Shown: positions 1 through 13,043, counted from the first letter of the stretch. The stretch is DNA of 64,000 bases from Jaltomata sinuosa (GCA_003996215.1 QJPP01001777.1:296947-360946), one strand, 5' to 3'. Numbers and translations are program-made. Notes: generated by a model from the sequence alone, not told the origin.

Positions 1-1390
1 TTAACATTGAATACCGAAACAATTGAAATGGATTTAAATGGTTATAAAAGGAAATAATGTATGCACAATTGATATAACGTTCATTATTTAGGAATATGGT
101 GCAAAATGTTTCATAAATAGTGATCAAACACTCTAGAAACTTTATAATGAAAAAGGAACATATTTGATTGTCTCAAAATTTCTGAGTCTCTAAATTTCAG
201 CTTACAACTTTTTCATTACATAAATTCTCAAGGAGGATTCATATACTTGTCATGATTCGAACTTATTAATGCCTTGAGATTTTAAATTACTTGTGACAGT
301 AGTATTCAAAAACCTTTTAACTAACATTTTTATATAATCATGATTTAATATTCAAAAATGTAAATTATTTACATACTTTTATTTTGGATTGATATCAATA
401 AACTCGACATTGAAAGAAGAGTATCTTCTGAGATATCATAATTCAAATCAAAATACTCATACTAGGGCCTTGAGCTCAGTAATCCTATAGCCCGACAACT
501 AAAATTTCACTGGTGTTCCTTTTTAGGGCAACTCTTTAGCAAATGACTATATTTTTATTTCTCTTGAATTTTATAGACCTTTTAGATCACGATTTTAAAA
601 ATTCTTCTAGAGAGAACTAAAAATATAATGAGAAAATGTTAGATGATGATCTAAAACTTTTAGATGTCAGATGACAATATGAAGTTTTGTCAGTTTTAAT
701 CACTACATTTGCAAAAATTTAAAAAGAGGAACAAAATCTAAATAATGACCCAATAAGAAACATTTCCATAAATCAGTTGTGCGCAATACCTACCCAAAGC
801 ATGAAAGAATATCCAAAATGTTACAAATTTAATGGCACAAGTTTGTATTTGTACCACTACAACAAGAAGTTAGAAGGGAAATATCTAAGGGTGTGCTTAG
901 TACGAAGGACATATTCTGAAGAAATTTTGTTTTACCATCCACCACTTTTTAAAATTGAAAAATTATTGCAAATAGCTTATCGTAGCAAAACATTATCAAA
1001 GGAAGTTATTTTTCCCTTAATTTGGTGTTTAATTGCCAAAAAAATGACCACTGACTCACAAATCGTAGTGAAACACTTGTGGTGCTAGATTGTAGCGAAC
1101 ACTTGAAAATTAAATGAATAATTACATGGCTTAGCTAACTTAAACATTATTTACCATACGTAAGTATAGTTTCATTAAATTATCATTCGTAGCTACACTT
1201 TTTATTTTATACAAAATACCCTCTTTGTAGCTTGTTTTTCTTCAATAGCTCAATACACATGGGAATCGGGGATGTGGTCCAAATCACATCACTTCTCTCT
1301 ACCGTCTCAACTTAAAGACATCATATCCACCTGAAAACGCCATTGAACCACCATTGTGAAATCACCATTTCTATTCTCTCATCACTGTTA
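1..1390. other. AT-rich intergenic sequence, no gene recognised
   Basis: I see no coding region, RNA gene or clear repeat boundary here. The longest open frame (about 100 codons, near 780-1090) begins at a TTG, matches no family I recognise, and has the composition of the surrounding AT-rich DNA. The stretch is probably old, decayed intergenic DNA. Confidence 0.5.
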
Positions 1391-2031
1391 TGTCATGACT
1401 CAAAAATTGGATTGTGATGGCACCTACCCCAACGCAACCTTGCTAGGTATCCAACTCTCAAATACAACACTTAAGTTGAATAAAAATAGAAATAAGGTAA
1501 TAGACACATAATACAATTCAAATAACCGCATATCACTCTCTTTCATAAATACCAGACCAAATACTCGACATAATCTCCAAAGACTTAGTGTCACATTTAC
1601 AAGAGCGTCTAATACAATAGAAGAAAGTTGACAACATTTGATACATCATAGTCCAAACATAAAAAGTAGAAATAAAGATAGAGAGGGACATGTGTCAAGT
1701 CTCCAGAGGAAGGAGCTCACCATGAATCTGAACCATGTAAACCTCGAATGAAATCAGGGACCACAATGAAAACTCATACTAGGATCTGCATCACAAAAGA
1801 TGTAGAAAATGTTGAGTGGGTAAAACTACTAGTACTCAGTAGGCATCATAGGCCAATCAATATTAAACAATTATTATATCGAGTAAAGAATGCTAAACTA
1901 ATCTAGCACACAGAAAAGTCTATCAATTCAATAATGACAGTTAATAGGGAACACTTCAAAACATAACAAGGATAAAAGAATGATGTAATGCAATGTTATG
2001 CGAGGAAATGTAATGTCTAATGCCCACCGGT
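1391..2031 (+). mobile_element. Left part of an old LTR-like sequence split by element P
   Basis: From 1391 the sequence begins TGTCATGACTC and continues with the 'GTGATGGCACCTAC' type of text common at the ends of Solanaceae LTR retrotransposons. Around 1850 it carries text resembling the promoter-flank region of such LTRs. Element P interrupts it at 2037, and the sequence appears to resume at 18315. No coding part of this older element is seen. The assignment rests on recalled similarity, so orientation and extent are tentative. Confidence 0.35.
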
Positions 2032-2036
2032 ATACA
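2032..2036. repeat. Left target-site duplication of element P (ATACA)
   Basis: ATACA directly precedes the 5' LTR of P, and the same five bases follow its 3' LTR at 18310-18314. A 5-bp duplication is the normal Ty3/gypsy signature. It shows that the two distant LTRs belong to one insertion. Confidence 0.85.
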
Positions 2037-4030
2037 TATAACACCCCAGAAATAGAACCAACTTTCTAAGTTTAAAACTCTGAAAAATTTCAAGTTTCCA
2101 GGGATCACGGGTCCAAACCACAAATCGTGGTTTGAACTACGAGTCATGGAATCGAGCCATGGTTTGCTTCTACAGTTCAACCTCTGGTCTGAGAACCACT
2201 AGTTGATTCTATGGACCGTATTTTAAACCATGGACTGTACTGTCAACTCGTGGAACTTAATCAGAGGTCAGCGAATTCCCCAGGAACTACGACTCAGGTC
2301 TACGGACCGTAGTCCATTCTATGAGTCATCCTGTTGACTCGTAGAACCTATTATGCAGCCTATATTTTGGCTCAAGAACCACGAGTCATGGTTCAGTCTA
2401 CGATCCGTGGAATCCATCCATGGAACCTGAAGCCGGGAAAATTTACAGTTTTTCTTAATTAAATCGTAGGGGTATTTTTATAATTACCCACCCTTTTAAC
2501 TCCTAAGTGAGGTCATTTTGGCCATTCTTACCGTGATTTCTAAACCTATTAGCCTAATCCCCTTCTCATTCCCTCATTCACCTACCAAAAGAGGAAAGTA
2601 ACTCTATCAAGCTCCAAGTTCAAGTCTCCTTTTCTTTTCAATTTCAGTTGGGTTAGCACCAATCAAGGTATGTGGGTATTCAATAAGGGAATTTCATCAC
2701 CCTTTTACCTAAAACCCCAATCTTTTAAATTAAATTTATGGATTTCCTAATTAGGGTTCTTACCCAAATTGGGGAAAAGTTATGGGTTTTGATTTAAAGC
2801 TTCAATTCATGATTTCACATTTATTACCCATGTTTTAATTATGATCATTGTATATGTTCAAAAGCCCATATGTCAAGTATGAATTCTAGCATGATTCCTT
2901 TAAATTGCATGATTTCAAATATAAATTTGGCATGTTTAAATAATATGGTCTCTTGATTATGAAAGTGCATGCATAATTCTTCAGGTTATAATTTTAGAAA
3001 ATAAGGGGTATTTTGAATTATGAACATGCGTTGCTTTAAGACTTATGATATGATTCGCATGACATTAGATATGTCTCTATGCTTTATGAACAGATTTGAC
3101 ATTAGATATGTCATTAGTTATGATCAATTATGCATCTAGATTTGCATCAGTATTATATGAGCTATACGTATTATTTTGGGAGTAGTATTTAGCACCGAGT
3201 TGAATGGGATGAGAGTACCCATAGTCCCAGAACTACGTTCCCCCGTAGGTTCTAAATCCCCTCAGTTGGGCATAAGATTTAGTAATCACGCCACAGTTAT
3301 GCCTTTATATCCTGGCAAGGTATATTGGGTCCTTTCGATGGGGCATATACATCAGATTCCATGTAGCTCACATGGTCAATGTCGGTTAGAGAACCTCCCA
3401 CAGAAACAGTATCAGGTTTTAAAATGCATTGACTCCTTGCCTTCAGACTTCAGAACTATTATGATTCCATGATATTTTGTATATCTTGCTTTGGCATCGA
3501 ATTGAGTCTCTTGCATTTCAGTTTTACACTTATAGTATGATTTCAGCTTTACAAGTTTATTTAGCATGCTTATCTCAGATTCCTATCTATCTCATATATT
3601 TGGTACATCCTATAGTACTGATGCATTTTGCGATGCATCCTTTTATGATGCAGATTCAGGCACCTACCCTCAGACTCGTGGCTAGACTACGCCAGACATT
3701 CAGCTAATTATTGGTGAGTAATCATTATCTGAGGACTAGAGCTAAAGTGTTTGTCTTTATGCTTTTATTTCAGATTTTGAGTTAGTGGGGTTTTATCCCA
3801 GCAACTCTTTATGACAGTTAGAAGCTTTTCAGACATAGACAGTATTCGAGTCTCCCTTTTGGCTTTGTAATCCTATTTGACTTGATTAGCTATACATTTG
3901 ACTTTGGATTTTCCCATTATACTTCTGCTTATCTATTGATTTATCTGAGTTATGCTATGACCAAGGGTTATCTTGGGGCACTTGTGGTCCCAGGTCTCGT
4001 GTTACAAGGGGGTAGCCTCGGGGCGTGACA
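2037..4030 (+). repeat. 5' LTR of element P
   Basis: This matches 16307-18309 over its whole length with scattered differences. Its U3 half (2100-2420) is rich in CCACGAGTCGTGG-like motifs. The central part around 3170-3470 is the LTR body also found, diverged, in the LTRs of M and Q. It ends GGCGTGACA at 4030, and no primer-binding site follows. Confidence 0.85.
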
Positions 4031-5703
4031 AGAGTTGGGGTCTCGAGGTTAGAATCCTTAACCCAAACAAGGTGATAGATATACCCCTTGGAAATCATCT
4101 TTCTGGCCTTAAGTTAGGAGATAAAATGACCTACAGGCACAGAGTTTCTACCTTTCCATTCTAACATTGGCTCGTTAGGAAACTGAAACTGAACTACCCT
4201 AGTTCTACAATCGAGTGAGGCATAACAGCAATTTAACCAATCCATACCTAGAATGATATCAAAATCTACCATTTCTAACTCTACAAGATCTGCTGAGGTA
4301 ACTTTCTGGGAAACTATGATAGGGAAATTTCTATATACCTGTCTAGCTATAACTGGGTCACCAACTAGAGTAGAGACTGAGAAGGGTTCTGGGAGGATTT
4401 CTGGACTGACATCGAAGTTTACTGCTATGAAAGGAGTTACAAAGGAAAGTGTAGCACCTGGGTCTAACAGTGTAAAAACATCTAAATGGAACACTTTAAA
4501 GGTACCCATGACCACATCAGGAGAATCCTCCTGGTCCTGCCGAGTCTGAAGAGAATATAATTTGTTCTGACGCTGATCACCACTAGTAACGGATGAGGCA
4601 CTCTGCTGAGTGGGGCAATCTGCTGGAGCTGCTGAAGTGGTAGATTGAGCCCTGTTACCTCCCTTCCCTTGCCTGGCAGAAGGGCACTCCTTCAAACTAT
4701 GGACAAGCTGACCACACTCAAAACACCCTTCTTGGCCAGCCAAACACTCACCTAGATGATTCTTACCACACTTGGGTCAGGCTAGAAAAGTACGATTGCC
4801 TGAGATGCTGCTTTGAGATTTTGAGCCTGGTGCTTGCTTTTTCTGATCATGTCGGGGCCTGGGAGATGGAGCATTAGCTGATGAAGGTGCTGGGCCTGCC
4901 GACCTCTGCTAGAACTGTGATCGACTTTCACCGCCCGACCTATGTTGAGAAAACTCATAGTTGCCTGTCCTAGCCTTTTTATTATCCTTAGCCATCTTCT
5001 TAAGCTTATCCTCCTCAACCTGATGAGCATGGGTCATCAGCCTAGAGATATTCATATCCCTTAATAGCATAGCATTCCTGCACTCTGTCTTCACCAAATC
5101 AGACACCCCATACAAGTACTTGCCTATCTGTGCTCTCGAATCGTCCACTATATATGGAGCATATCTAGAGAGCTAAGTGAACTTCAGCCCATATTCTTGG
5201 ACCATCATGGGCCCTTGCCTTAAGTTCATGAACTACTGGGCCTTAGCTTCCCTCAACTCTCTCGGGAAAAACCTATCCAGAAAATCTTCAGTGAAACATT
5301 CCCATGTCACAGGAGTTGCATTCACACCCCTGTTGTCCTTTCACTACGTGAACGAAATGTGAGCAACATCCTTGAGTTGATAGGATGCTAACTCCACACT
5401 ATCATTACCTGTCACTTGCATCACCTCAAGAATCTTCTTTATCTCGTCAATGAAGTTTTGTGGGTCTTCACCAACCTTCGACCCTAAAAACTCTAAAAGA
5501 TTAATACGTACAAAATCACGAACCCTGACTGCAGCTGATCCACCAGTGGGGTTTGCAGGAACTGGGGCCTGCTGATTAGCCTGATTGGCAACTGTCTGAG
5601 CCAATAACTGAATTGCATTCTGGAACTCTGCATTCGTAACCTCATGGTTTGGGACTGGAGGAACTGCGTTAGCATTGCATGCGTTAGCTCTGTGAGGAGG
5701 CAT
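4031..5703 (-). pseudogene. gag-protease remnant of element M1
   Basis: Read from 5703 downwards on the minus strand, this is a Tekay-type gag. The N-terminus starts MPPHRANA, followed by the retrotransposon gag domain (EFLGSKVGEDPQNF, then RFFPRELREAKAQ), a CCHC knuckle (CFECGQLVHSLKEC, with V in place of the usual G before H) and a retropepsin domain with the active-site text LLDPGATLSFV and the later ILGMDWL. In-frame stops occur, for example after HISFT near 5344 and between the gag domain and the knuckle. The sequence ends abruptly at the LTR of P, so RT, RNase H and integrase are missing. The homologous region of M2 is 11175-12850. It is non-functional. Confidence 0.8.
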
Positions 5704-5896
5704 TATCTGAAACGCATAACAACAGATTAGAAGGGAGAAGTTGATTCACACTCAATCGCATGATAAAGATAGCAAAAGAAGTAAAGTTATTCTTAGAATA
5801 CTTTGTTGCCTCCCCCTCAAAAGTGTGGCGAGCTTCACACCCATGAGAGAGACTCTACTTTGTGCGACTTTCAGACATCCTAGGACTCTTGAACTG

Positions 5897-5913
5897 GATG
5901 ATCTGATACCAAG
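5897..5913 (-). other. Primer-binding site of M1
   Basis: The minus strand reads CTTGGTATCAGATC two bases inside the LTR edge. This is one base off the initiator-Met tRNA complement TGGTATCAGAGC used by plant chromoviruses. It shows that the 5916-8016 LTR also served as the 5' LTR of M1. Confidence 0.75.
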
Positions 5914-5915
5914 TT

Positions 5916-8016
5916 TGTCATTCCCCGAGGCTAGCCCCTAGACGTAACACGGGACCCAGGGTCACAAGTAACCCCAAGCTAACCCTGAATCTGGTATATC
6001 ACAAGCTTACTGAATATAATTCAAAAACAAGCGGACTCATAACTAAGAAATGAACAAAGCTAAAAGAACGTATCTGATAATATCTAAAAGAAATGACTGA
6101 ATTCAACAGTACAACCCAAATCAAGTGAATACTGACTCAATGTCTGAAAAGCCTCTAATATTGATGAGTTGCTGGGATAAGTCCCCAGCTAACTCCAAAA
6201 TACTGAGACTAACAATATCTGACTAAATCAAAAGCAAAATAAAAATGTCCTTGGAGGATGAGAACTCACCCCTGACTAAGCTGATGTGGCACCGTTAGGA
6301 GCTAATCACGTGGCTGAACCTGAGAACCTGAGCCTGCATCATAATAAGATGCAGCATAGAGTATGCGTCAGTACTTTGAATGTACTGAGCATGAGGGATA
6401 TGCAAGGCTGACTGAAATGTAAACATGCTAAAAATACTGAAAGTTGTAATCTGAACTAAACTGTAGTACATAGGCCCAAATGTATAATCGTGCATAAAAC
6501 AGCTGAAATGCAGGAGTAATATGAAAGTATGTTGAACACTGAAAGTAAAGGTTACTACGGGCCTAAAGTAAATTTCTGAATCTAATACTGTGGGAGAGCT
6601 TATTAACCGACATAAATCACGTGATCAAAACGTGGAGTCCGATGTATACGCCCCATCGAGAGGACCCAATATACCTTGCCAGGGTATAAAGGTGTGACTG
6701 TGGTGTGATCACTAAATCTGGTGCCCAACAGAGGGGACTTATAATCCTACGTTGGCATGTAGTTCTGGGACCTTAAGGGTACACTAAACCCTAGTCTAAC
6801 TCGGTGCTAAATACTACTCCCAAACTGAATATAGCTCAATTCAAACTGACATCCTGAGTTTCTAGGTCAGGACTAGACTAGTCTAAAATCTTTGTTTTTC
6901 TAAAATGTTGTAGTAGACTAAAAACTAGTTAAATTCTGCTTTTAAAGCTCATACTAAAAATCTAAAATGAGTTCGAAGGACATGTGATACTTTAGAAAAA
7001 TCCTACAATTTAGGGCAATTTCCTTAACTTCCCAAGATAGGGTGAAAACTCATGCAAATCATTGAAAACATATTCCAATCATATAAAATAGTACATATAT
7101 ATCATATGAGAATCAAAGTAACAAAATTCTAGAAAGATTTGCATAATTTGGGTAGGATCTCTAATTCTTGAATTCATGGAAAACACTGTAAAGAGCTGAG
7201 AGTTTTGGGCATAAGGGTGAACTAAACCCTTACTGATACCCACATACCTGGTGGATGAAAATCCCTGGAAGAATCTGGAGTTGAAACTTGGAGGAGAGAA
7301 CCCTAGGCCTGGAACTTTGGAGAAGATGCTCTGTCTGACTTGACTCGCTTTTAGAAAAGTCTGACTTTGTGTTTGGGGAAACAAACTTAATAAAATAAGC
7401 CTAAGACTATTTATAGTCGGAGCAAAATTTGAAGGCAAAGGTCTAAAACACCCCTGAGAAATTTAATTGTAAGTTGCTGGAAATTCATGTTTCAAGTTCC
7501 ACGAGTGGGTTCTATGGCTCGTGGAAAGTTCCACGGCTTGTGGAACCCTGTCGTGGTTCCTGGACCTAGAAAACAAAGTTACTGGAACAACTTCCACGAG
7601 TTGGGTTCACGACTCGTGGAAACTTCCATGGGTCGTGGAACCCATTCGTGGTTCCTGGGATGAGATTTCTGGGTCTATGAAGTTAGGTTACATGACTGGG
7701 GTTCACGACTCGTGGAAACTTCCAAGGGTCATGGATCCCACTCGTGGACCTTGGGAGCTAAATGTTGGGTTACTGGAAAGGGGTTCCACGAGTTGGCATC
7801 CACGGTCCATGAAAACTTCATTGGACCATGAACATGATTCGTGGTCCAGACTTCAGAGGAGCAGTCCTCTGATCCTGGTTCCACGAGTCCAGTCCACGAC
7901 TCGTGGACTGTTCCACGGCTCGTGGAAGTGACTCGTGGTTCCACTGACAGTTGGAAATTTTATTTTCTTCTGGTTATCTGAGCTAAGTCTGGGCTTGGTA
8001 GTTCTGGGGTATTACA
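5916..8016 (-). repeat. LTR shared by M2 (3' LTR) and M1 (5' LTR)
   Basis: On the minus strand it runs from TGTAATACCCCAG to GGGGAATGACA. It is collinear with 13063-15123. U3 (7491-7960) is packed with short inverted repeats such as the 19-bp palindrome at 7891-7909 (AGTCCACGA-C-TCGTGGACT). Internal M sequence abuts both edges: integrase/polypurine tract above 8016, and primer-binding site/gag below 5916. Confidence 0.85.
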
Positions 8017-8030
8017 ATATCTTCCTCTTA
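8017..8030 (-). other. Polypurine tract of M2
   Basis: The minus strand reads AAGAGGAAGATAT immediately before the 3' LTR. It is preceded by GAGGACGAATGATCC, text also found before the 3' LTRs of P and Q. This is the expected plus-strand priming site. Confidence 0.7.
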
Positions 8031-8246
8031 GGATCATTCGTCCTCGAATGAAGGCTAAGCAAGCTGATTTTGGAGGGAAGGAGCTGCAATCCCTACCAAC
8101 TGTGTACTAGAAACTGACATATGACTGAACTAAGTTCCATGAACATGAAACTATGCTGAAATGCAAGGATAACTGAGGGAATGGGGTACTAAGATTGAAT
8201 TCACACAAGATTTAACGGAAAGACTGGAGAGGAACTATTACCTCAA

Positions 8247-9470
8247 GCTGGAACTGAATCAGAAGGGAAGAGGTGAGGATACTTGGCCATCATGGCTGCT
8301 TCTGCTTCCCAAGTGGCTCCCTCTATGGATTGATTCCTCCAGAAAACTTTACCGAGGTGACTTCTTTATTCCTCAACCTACGAACCTGATGGTCAAGAAT
8401 CTCAACTGGAACCTCCTCATAGGTGAGGCTATCTTTCACCACCACATTCTCTAACGGTACAATCAATGTTGGGTCACCCACACACTTCTTCAACAAGGAA
8501 ATATGAAAGACTGGATGAACCACTGCTAGCTCTGCTGGAAACTCTAACTCATAAGCCACCTTACCAACCCTTTTCAAGATTCTGTAAGGACCTACATACC
8601 TGGGACTGAGCTTCCCTTTCTTACCGAATCTCATCACCCCCTTCATGGGTGACACTTTAAGGAAAACCCAATCATCGATCTCAAACTCTAAGTCCCTTCT
8701 TCTCACATCTGCATAGGACTTCTGATGACTCTGAGCTATTTTCAATCTCTCCCTGATGAGATGAACTTTCTCCATAGCCTCATGAACCGAATATGGCCCG
8801 ATCAAGGTTGCTTCACCTACTTTGAACCAACCAACCGATGATCTGCATTTATGGCTATAAAGTGCCTCATATGGGGCCATCTGAATACTGTTATGATAAC
8901 TGTTATTGTAGGCACTCTAGGAAAGGTAGGTGATCATCCCAACTACCTTTGAAATTGATCACGCAAGCTCTCAACATGTCCTCTAAAGTCTGAATGGTAC
9001 GCTTTGTTTGACCATCCATCTGCGGAAGAAATGTCGTACTAAGATTCACCTGAGTACCAAGATTTTTCTGGAAATATCTTCAGAAATGAGATGTAAACTG
9101 AGGACTTCTATCTGAGATGATATACAAGGGGACCCTATGCAACCTGACTATCTCACTGATGTAGAGTTTAGCATAATCCTCCGCTAAATCTGTAGTCTTG
9201 ACTGCCAAAAAGTGAGCTGACTTAGTGACCCTGTCCACTATCACCCAAATGGAGTCATGCTATCTGCGAGTACGAAGTGAACCCGTGATAAAATCCATGT
9301 TGACCACTTCCCACTTCCAAGTAGGAATTTTAATCTCCTGAGTCACACCTCCTGGTTTCTGATGTTCTACCTTAACCTGCTGACAGTTGGGACACTTAGC
9401 AACAAAATCTGTGATGTCCCTCTTTATGTCGTTCCACCAATAGACTTCCCGTAGATCACGGTACATCTTA
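8247..9470 (-). pseudogene. Integrase with chromodomain-like end, element M2
   Basis: On the minus strand, 9466-9260 encodes the integrase zinc-binding region (KCPNCQQVK, then WEVVNMDFITG, which carries the first catalytic Asp). 8880-8323 encodes the C-terminal part (MAPYEALY, KGKLSPRYVGPYRIL, VHPVFHISLLKK) and a chromodomain-like tail (VEILDHQVRRLRNKEV). The core between them (about 8890-9250) is open only in pieces. The tail is frameshifted near 8325, where the text shifts into the usual ending WEAEAAMMAKYPHLF. It cannot make an active enzyme. Confidence 0.8.
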
Positions 9471-9747
9471 GTGGCACGTGGATGAATGGAATATCTGGAA
9501 TTATATGCTTCTAAAAGGATCTATTGTCTCAACTCACCCACCTTAGAAACACATAAGCGACCTTGATAACGAAGTACACCATCTCCCCCTTGGGAGAGAA
9601 CCTCAACTCTCTACTGATGAACTGCACCCTTCAACTAAAGTAATATGGGATCACTATCTTGTTTCTCCTTAACCTCCGCTACCAATGAAGATTTTGACCC
9701 ATTCTGAACTATCACACCACCATCTGACGTGTCCATAAGGCAAACTC

Positions 9748-11150
9748 CTAAGTGAGTAAGCCGATGAACCTCTCTGGCCAATTCTCTCTTCTCTTCTCTT
9801 TCTCAAGATGCGCTATGCTATCCATAGACAGTCTACTGAGAGCATCAACCACTACATTGGCCTTACCCAGATGGTAGAGCACATTCATATCATAATCTTT
9901 GAGGAACTCAAGCCATCTCCTCTGATGAAGATTCAACTCTTTTTGGGTGAACACATACTGGAGGCTCTTATGATCTGTGAACACATCAACATGAACACCA
10001 TACAAGTAGTACCTCCAGATCTTTAAGGAAAACACGATAGATGAAACCTCGAGGTCATGAGTTGGGTAGTTCTTCTCATGGGTCTTAAGCTGTCTGGAAG
10101 CATACGTTATGACCTTACCCTGCTGCATCAAAACATAACCCAGGATGACTTTGGATACATCACAGTAAACCACATAACCATCTAAACCCTCAGGTAGAGT
10201 CAAGACAGGAGTTGTAGTCAACCTGGTCTTCAGCTCCAAGAAACGTTTCTCACACTCATATGACCACTGAAACTTGACCTTTTTTTGAGTCAACATGGTC
10301 AATAGGGCAGCTATGGATGAAAATCCTTCTACGAACCTCCTGTAGTAACCAGCCAAACCCAAGAAACTTCTGAAGTCTGTCGAAGAAGTGGGTCTGGTCC
10401 AGTCCTTTACTGCCTCAATATTCTGAGAGTCAACTCGGATACCATCACTAGACACCACATGGCCAAGAAAAGCGACTGATTTAAACTAGAACTCACACTT
10501 ACTGAACTTGGTGAATAACTAGTGGTCCTTGAGAGTATGCAAAATGACCCTCAGATGACTCGCATTCTCTTCCTTATTTTGAGAATAAACAAGGATATCA
10601 TTAATAAAGACGAAAATGAACAAGTACAAATATTGTTTAAACACCTTGTTCATTAAATCCATGAAAGTTGCAGGAGCATTGGTTAGTCCAAAAGACATAA
10701 CTACAAATTCATAGTGACCATATCGAGTCTTGAAGGTTGTATTCGGGATGTCACTACCTCTGACTCTAAGCTGATGATAGCCGGATCTGAGGTCTATCTT
10801 GGAAAAGCAACTAGCACCCTGGAGCTGGTTGAACAAGTCATCAATCCTGGGGATGGGATATTTATTTTTTATTATGACTTTGTTCAACTGACAATAGTCA
10901 ATGCACATCCTGAGGGAACCATATTTCATACGCACGAACAACACTGGAGCACCCCATGGAGAGATGTTCGCTCTGATGAAGCCCTTATCTATGAGGTCTT
11001 TCAGCTATTCTTTCAATTCCTTAAGCTCAGTTGGATCCATTCAGTAAGGAAAAATCGAAATAGGCTGGGTATCTAGAAGGAGATCTATTCCGAAGTCAAT
11101 TTCCCTTTCGAGAGGAACTCCAGGAAGATCTTCTGGGAAAACTTCTGGAA
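9748..11150 (-). pseudogene. Reverse transcriptase and RNase H, element M2
   Basis: 10944-10519 carries the RT fingers and palm (LRMCIDYCQLNK, PRIDDLF, SKIDLRSGYHQ, YGHYEFVVMSFGLTNAPATF). The catalytic motif reads FINDIL where this family has FIDDIL, so one metal-binding Asp is Asn. 10458-9748 carries the RT thumb and RNase H (VVYCDVS, HDLEVSS, VFTDHKSL, VDALSRL). Stops or frameshifts separate the two blocks near 10460-10520 and interrupt the RT N-terminus near 11040. Both the active-site change and the frame breaks make it dead. Confidence 0.82.
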
Positions 11151-11174
11151 ACTCATTCACCACTGGGACTGACT

Positions 11175-12850
11175 CAAGAGTTGGGATCTCGGGGTTTGAA
11201 TCCTTAACCTGAACAAGGTGATAGATATACCCCTTGAAATTTATTTTTCTGGGCTTTTAAGGTAGGAGTTAAAATGACCACAGGCACAGAGTTGCTACCC
11301 TTCCATCTTAAGACTGGCTCATTAGGAAATTAAAACCGAACGACCCTAGTTCTATAATCGACTGAGGCATAAAAGGAATGTAACCAATCCATGCCTAGAA
11401 TGATATCAAAATCTACCATTTCTAACTTTACAAGATCTGCTGAGGTAACTTTCTGGGAAATTATGACAAGGCAATTTTTGTATACTCGTCTAGCTATAAC
11501 TGGGTCACCAACTAGAGTAGAGACTGAGAAGGGTTCTGGGAGGATTTCTGGACTAACACCGAAGTTTACTGCTATGAAAGGAGTTACAAAGGAAAGTGTA
11601 GCACCTGGGTCTAACAGTGCATAAACATCTAAATAGAAGACTTGCAATGTACCCGTGACCATATCGGGAGAATCATCCTGGTCCTGCCGAGTCTGAAGAG
11701 CATATAATCTGTTTTGACATTGACCACCACCAGTAACAGACGAGGCACCCTGCTGAGTAGAGGGACCCGCTAGAGCTGCTGAAGTGGTAGATTGAGCCTT
11801 TTTACCTCCCTGCCCTTGCCTGGCAAAAGGGCACTCCTTCAAACTATAGCCAAGCTGACCACACCCAAAACACCCTTCTCGGCCAGCCAAACACTCACCT
11901 AGATGATTCTTACCACACTTGGGGTAGGCTGGAAAAATATGATTGCCTGAGATGCTGCTTTGAGATTTTGAGCCTGGTACTCGCTTTTTCTGATCATGTT
12001 GGGGCCTGGGAGATGGAGTGCTAGATGATGAAGGTTTTGGGGATGCCGACCTCTGCTATAACTATGAGCGACTTCCACTGCCTGACCTCTGCAGAAAAAA
12101 CTCATAGTTGCATGTCCTAGCCTTTTTATTATCCTTAGCCATCTCCTTACGCTTATACTCCTGAACCTGCTGCACATGGATCATCAGCCTAGAGATATTC
12201 ATATCCTCTAATAGCATAACATTCTTGTACTCTGTCTTTACCAAATCGGACACCCCATACAAGAACTTGCCCATCTGTGCTCTCGAATCAACCACTATAT
12301 GTGGAGCATATATAGAGAGCAGAGTGAACTTCATCCCATATTCATGGACCATCATGGACCCCTGCCTTAAGTTCATGAACTCCTGGGCCTTAGCTTCCCT
12401 CAACTCTCTCGGGAAAAACCTGTCCAAAAAAGCTTCAGTGAAACAGTCCCATGTCACAGGAGCTGCATTTACACCCCTATTGTCCTTCAATTGCGTGAAC
12501 CAAATATGAGCCACATCCTTGAGTTGATAGGATGCTAACTCCACACTATCAGTACCAATCACTTGCATCACCTCAAGAATCTTCTTTATCTCGTCAATGA
12601 AGTTCTGTGGGTCTTCACCAACCTTCGACCCTAAAAACTCCGGCGGATTCATATGCATAAAATCATGAACCCTGACTACAGCTGATCAACCAGCGGGGTT
12701 TACAGGACTTGAGGCCTGCTGATTAGCCTGATTGGCAACTGTCTGAGCCAACAATTGAATCACATTCCAGAACTCTGCATTCGTAAGCTCATGGTCCGGG
12801 ACTAGAGGAACTGTGTTAGCATTGCGTGCGTTAGCTCTGCGAGGAGGCAT
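11175..12850 (-). pseudogene. gag-protease of element M2
   Basis: It starts at an ATG (12850) with MPPRRANARN, as in Tekay-type gags. The gag domain occupies 12658-12062 (EFLGSKVGEDPQNF, RFFPRELREAKAQEF), broken before it by a stop near 12690 and after it near 12060. The CCHC knuckle CFGCGQLGYSLKEC has Y where His is expected. The retropepsin domain in 11890-11330 has LLDPGATLSFV and ILGMDWL. It is closely similar to M1's copy at 4031-5703. Confidence 0.8.
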
Positions 12851-13043
12851 AATCTGAAACGCATAACAATGAATTAGAAGGGAGAAGTTGATTCACACTC
12901 AATCGCACAATAAAGATAGAAAAATAAGTGAGGTTTTTCTAAGAACACTTTGTAGCCTCCCCCTAATAAGTGTTGCACACTTCACACCCATGAGAGAGAC
13001 TCTATTTAGTGCGGCTTTCAGACATCTTAGGACTCTTGAAACT

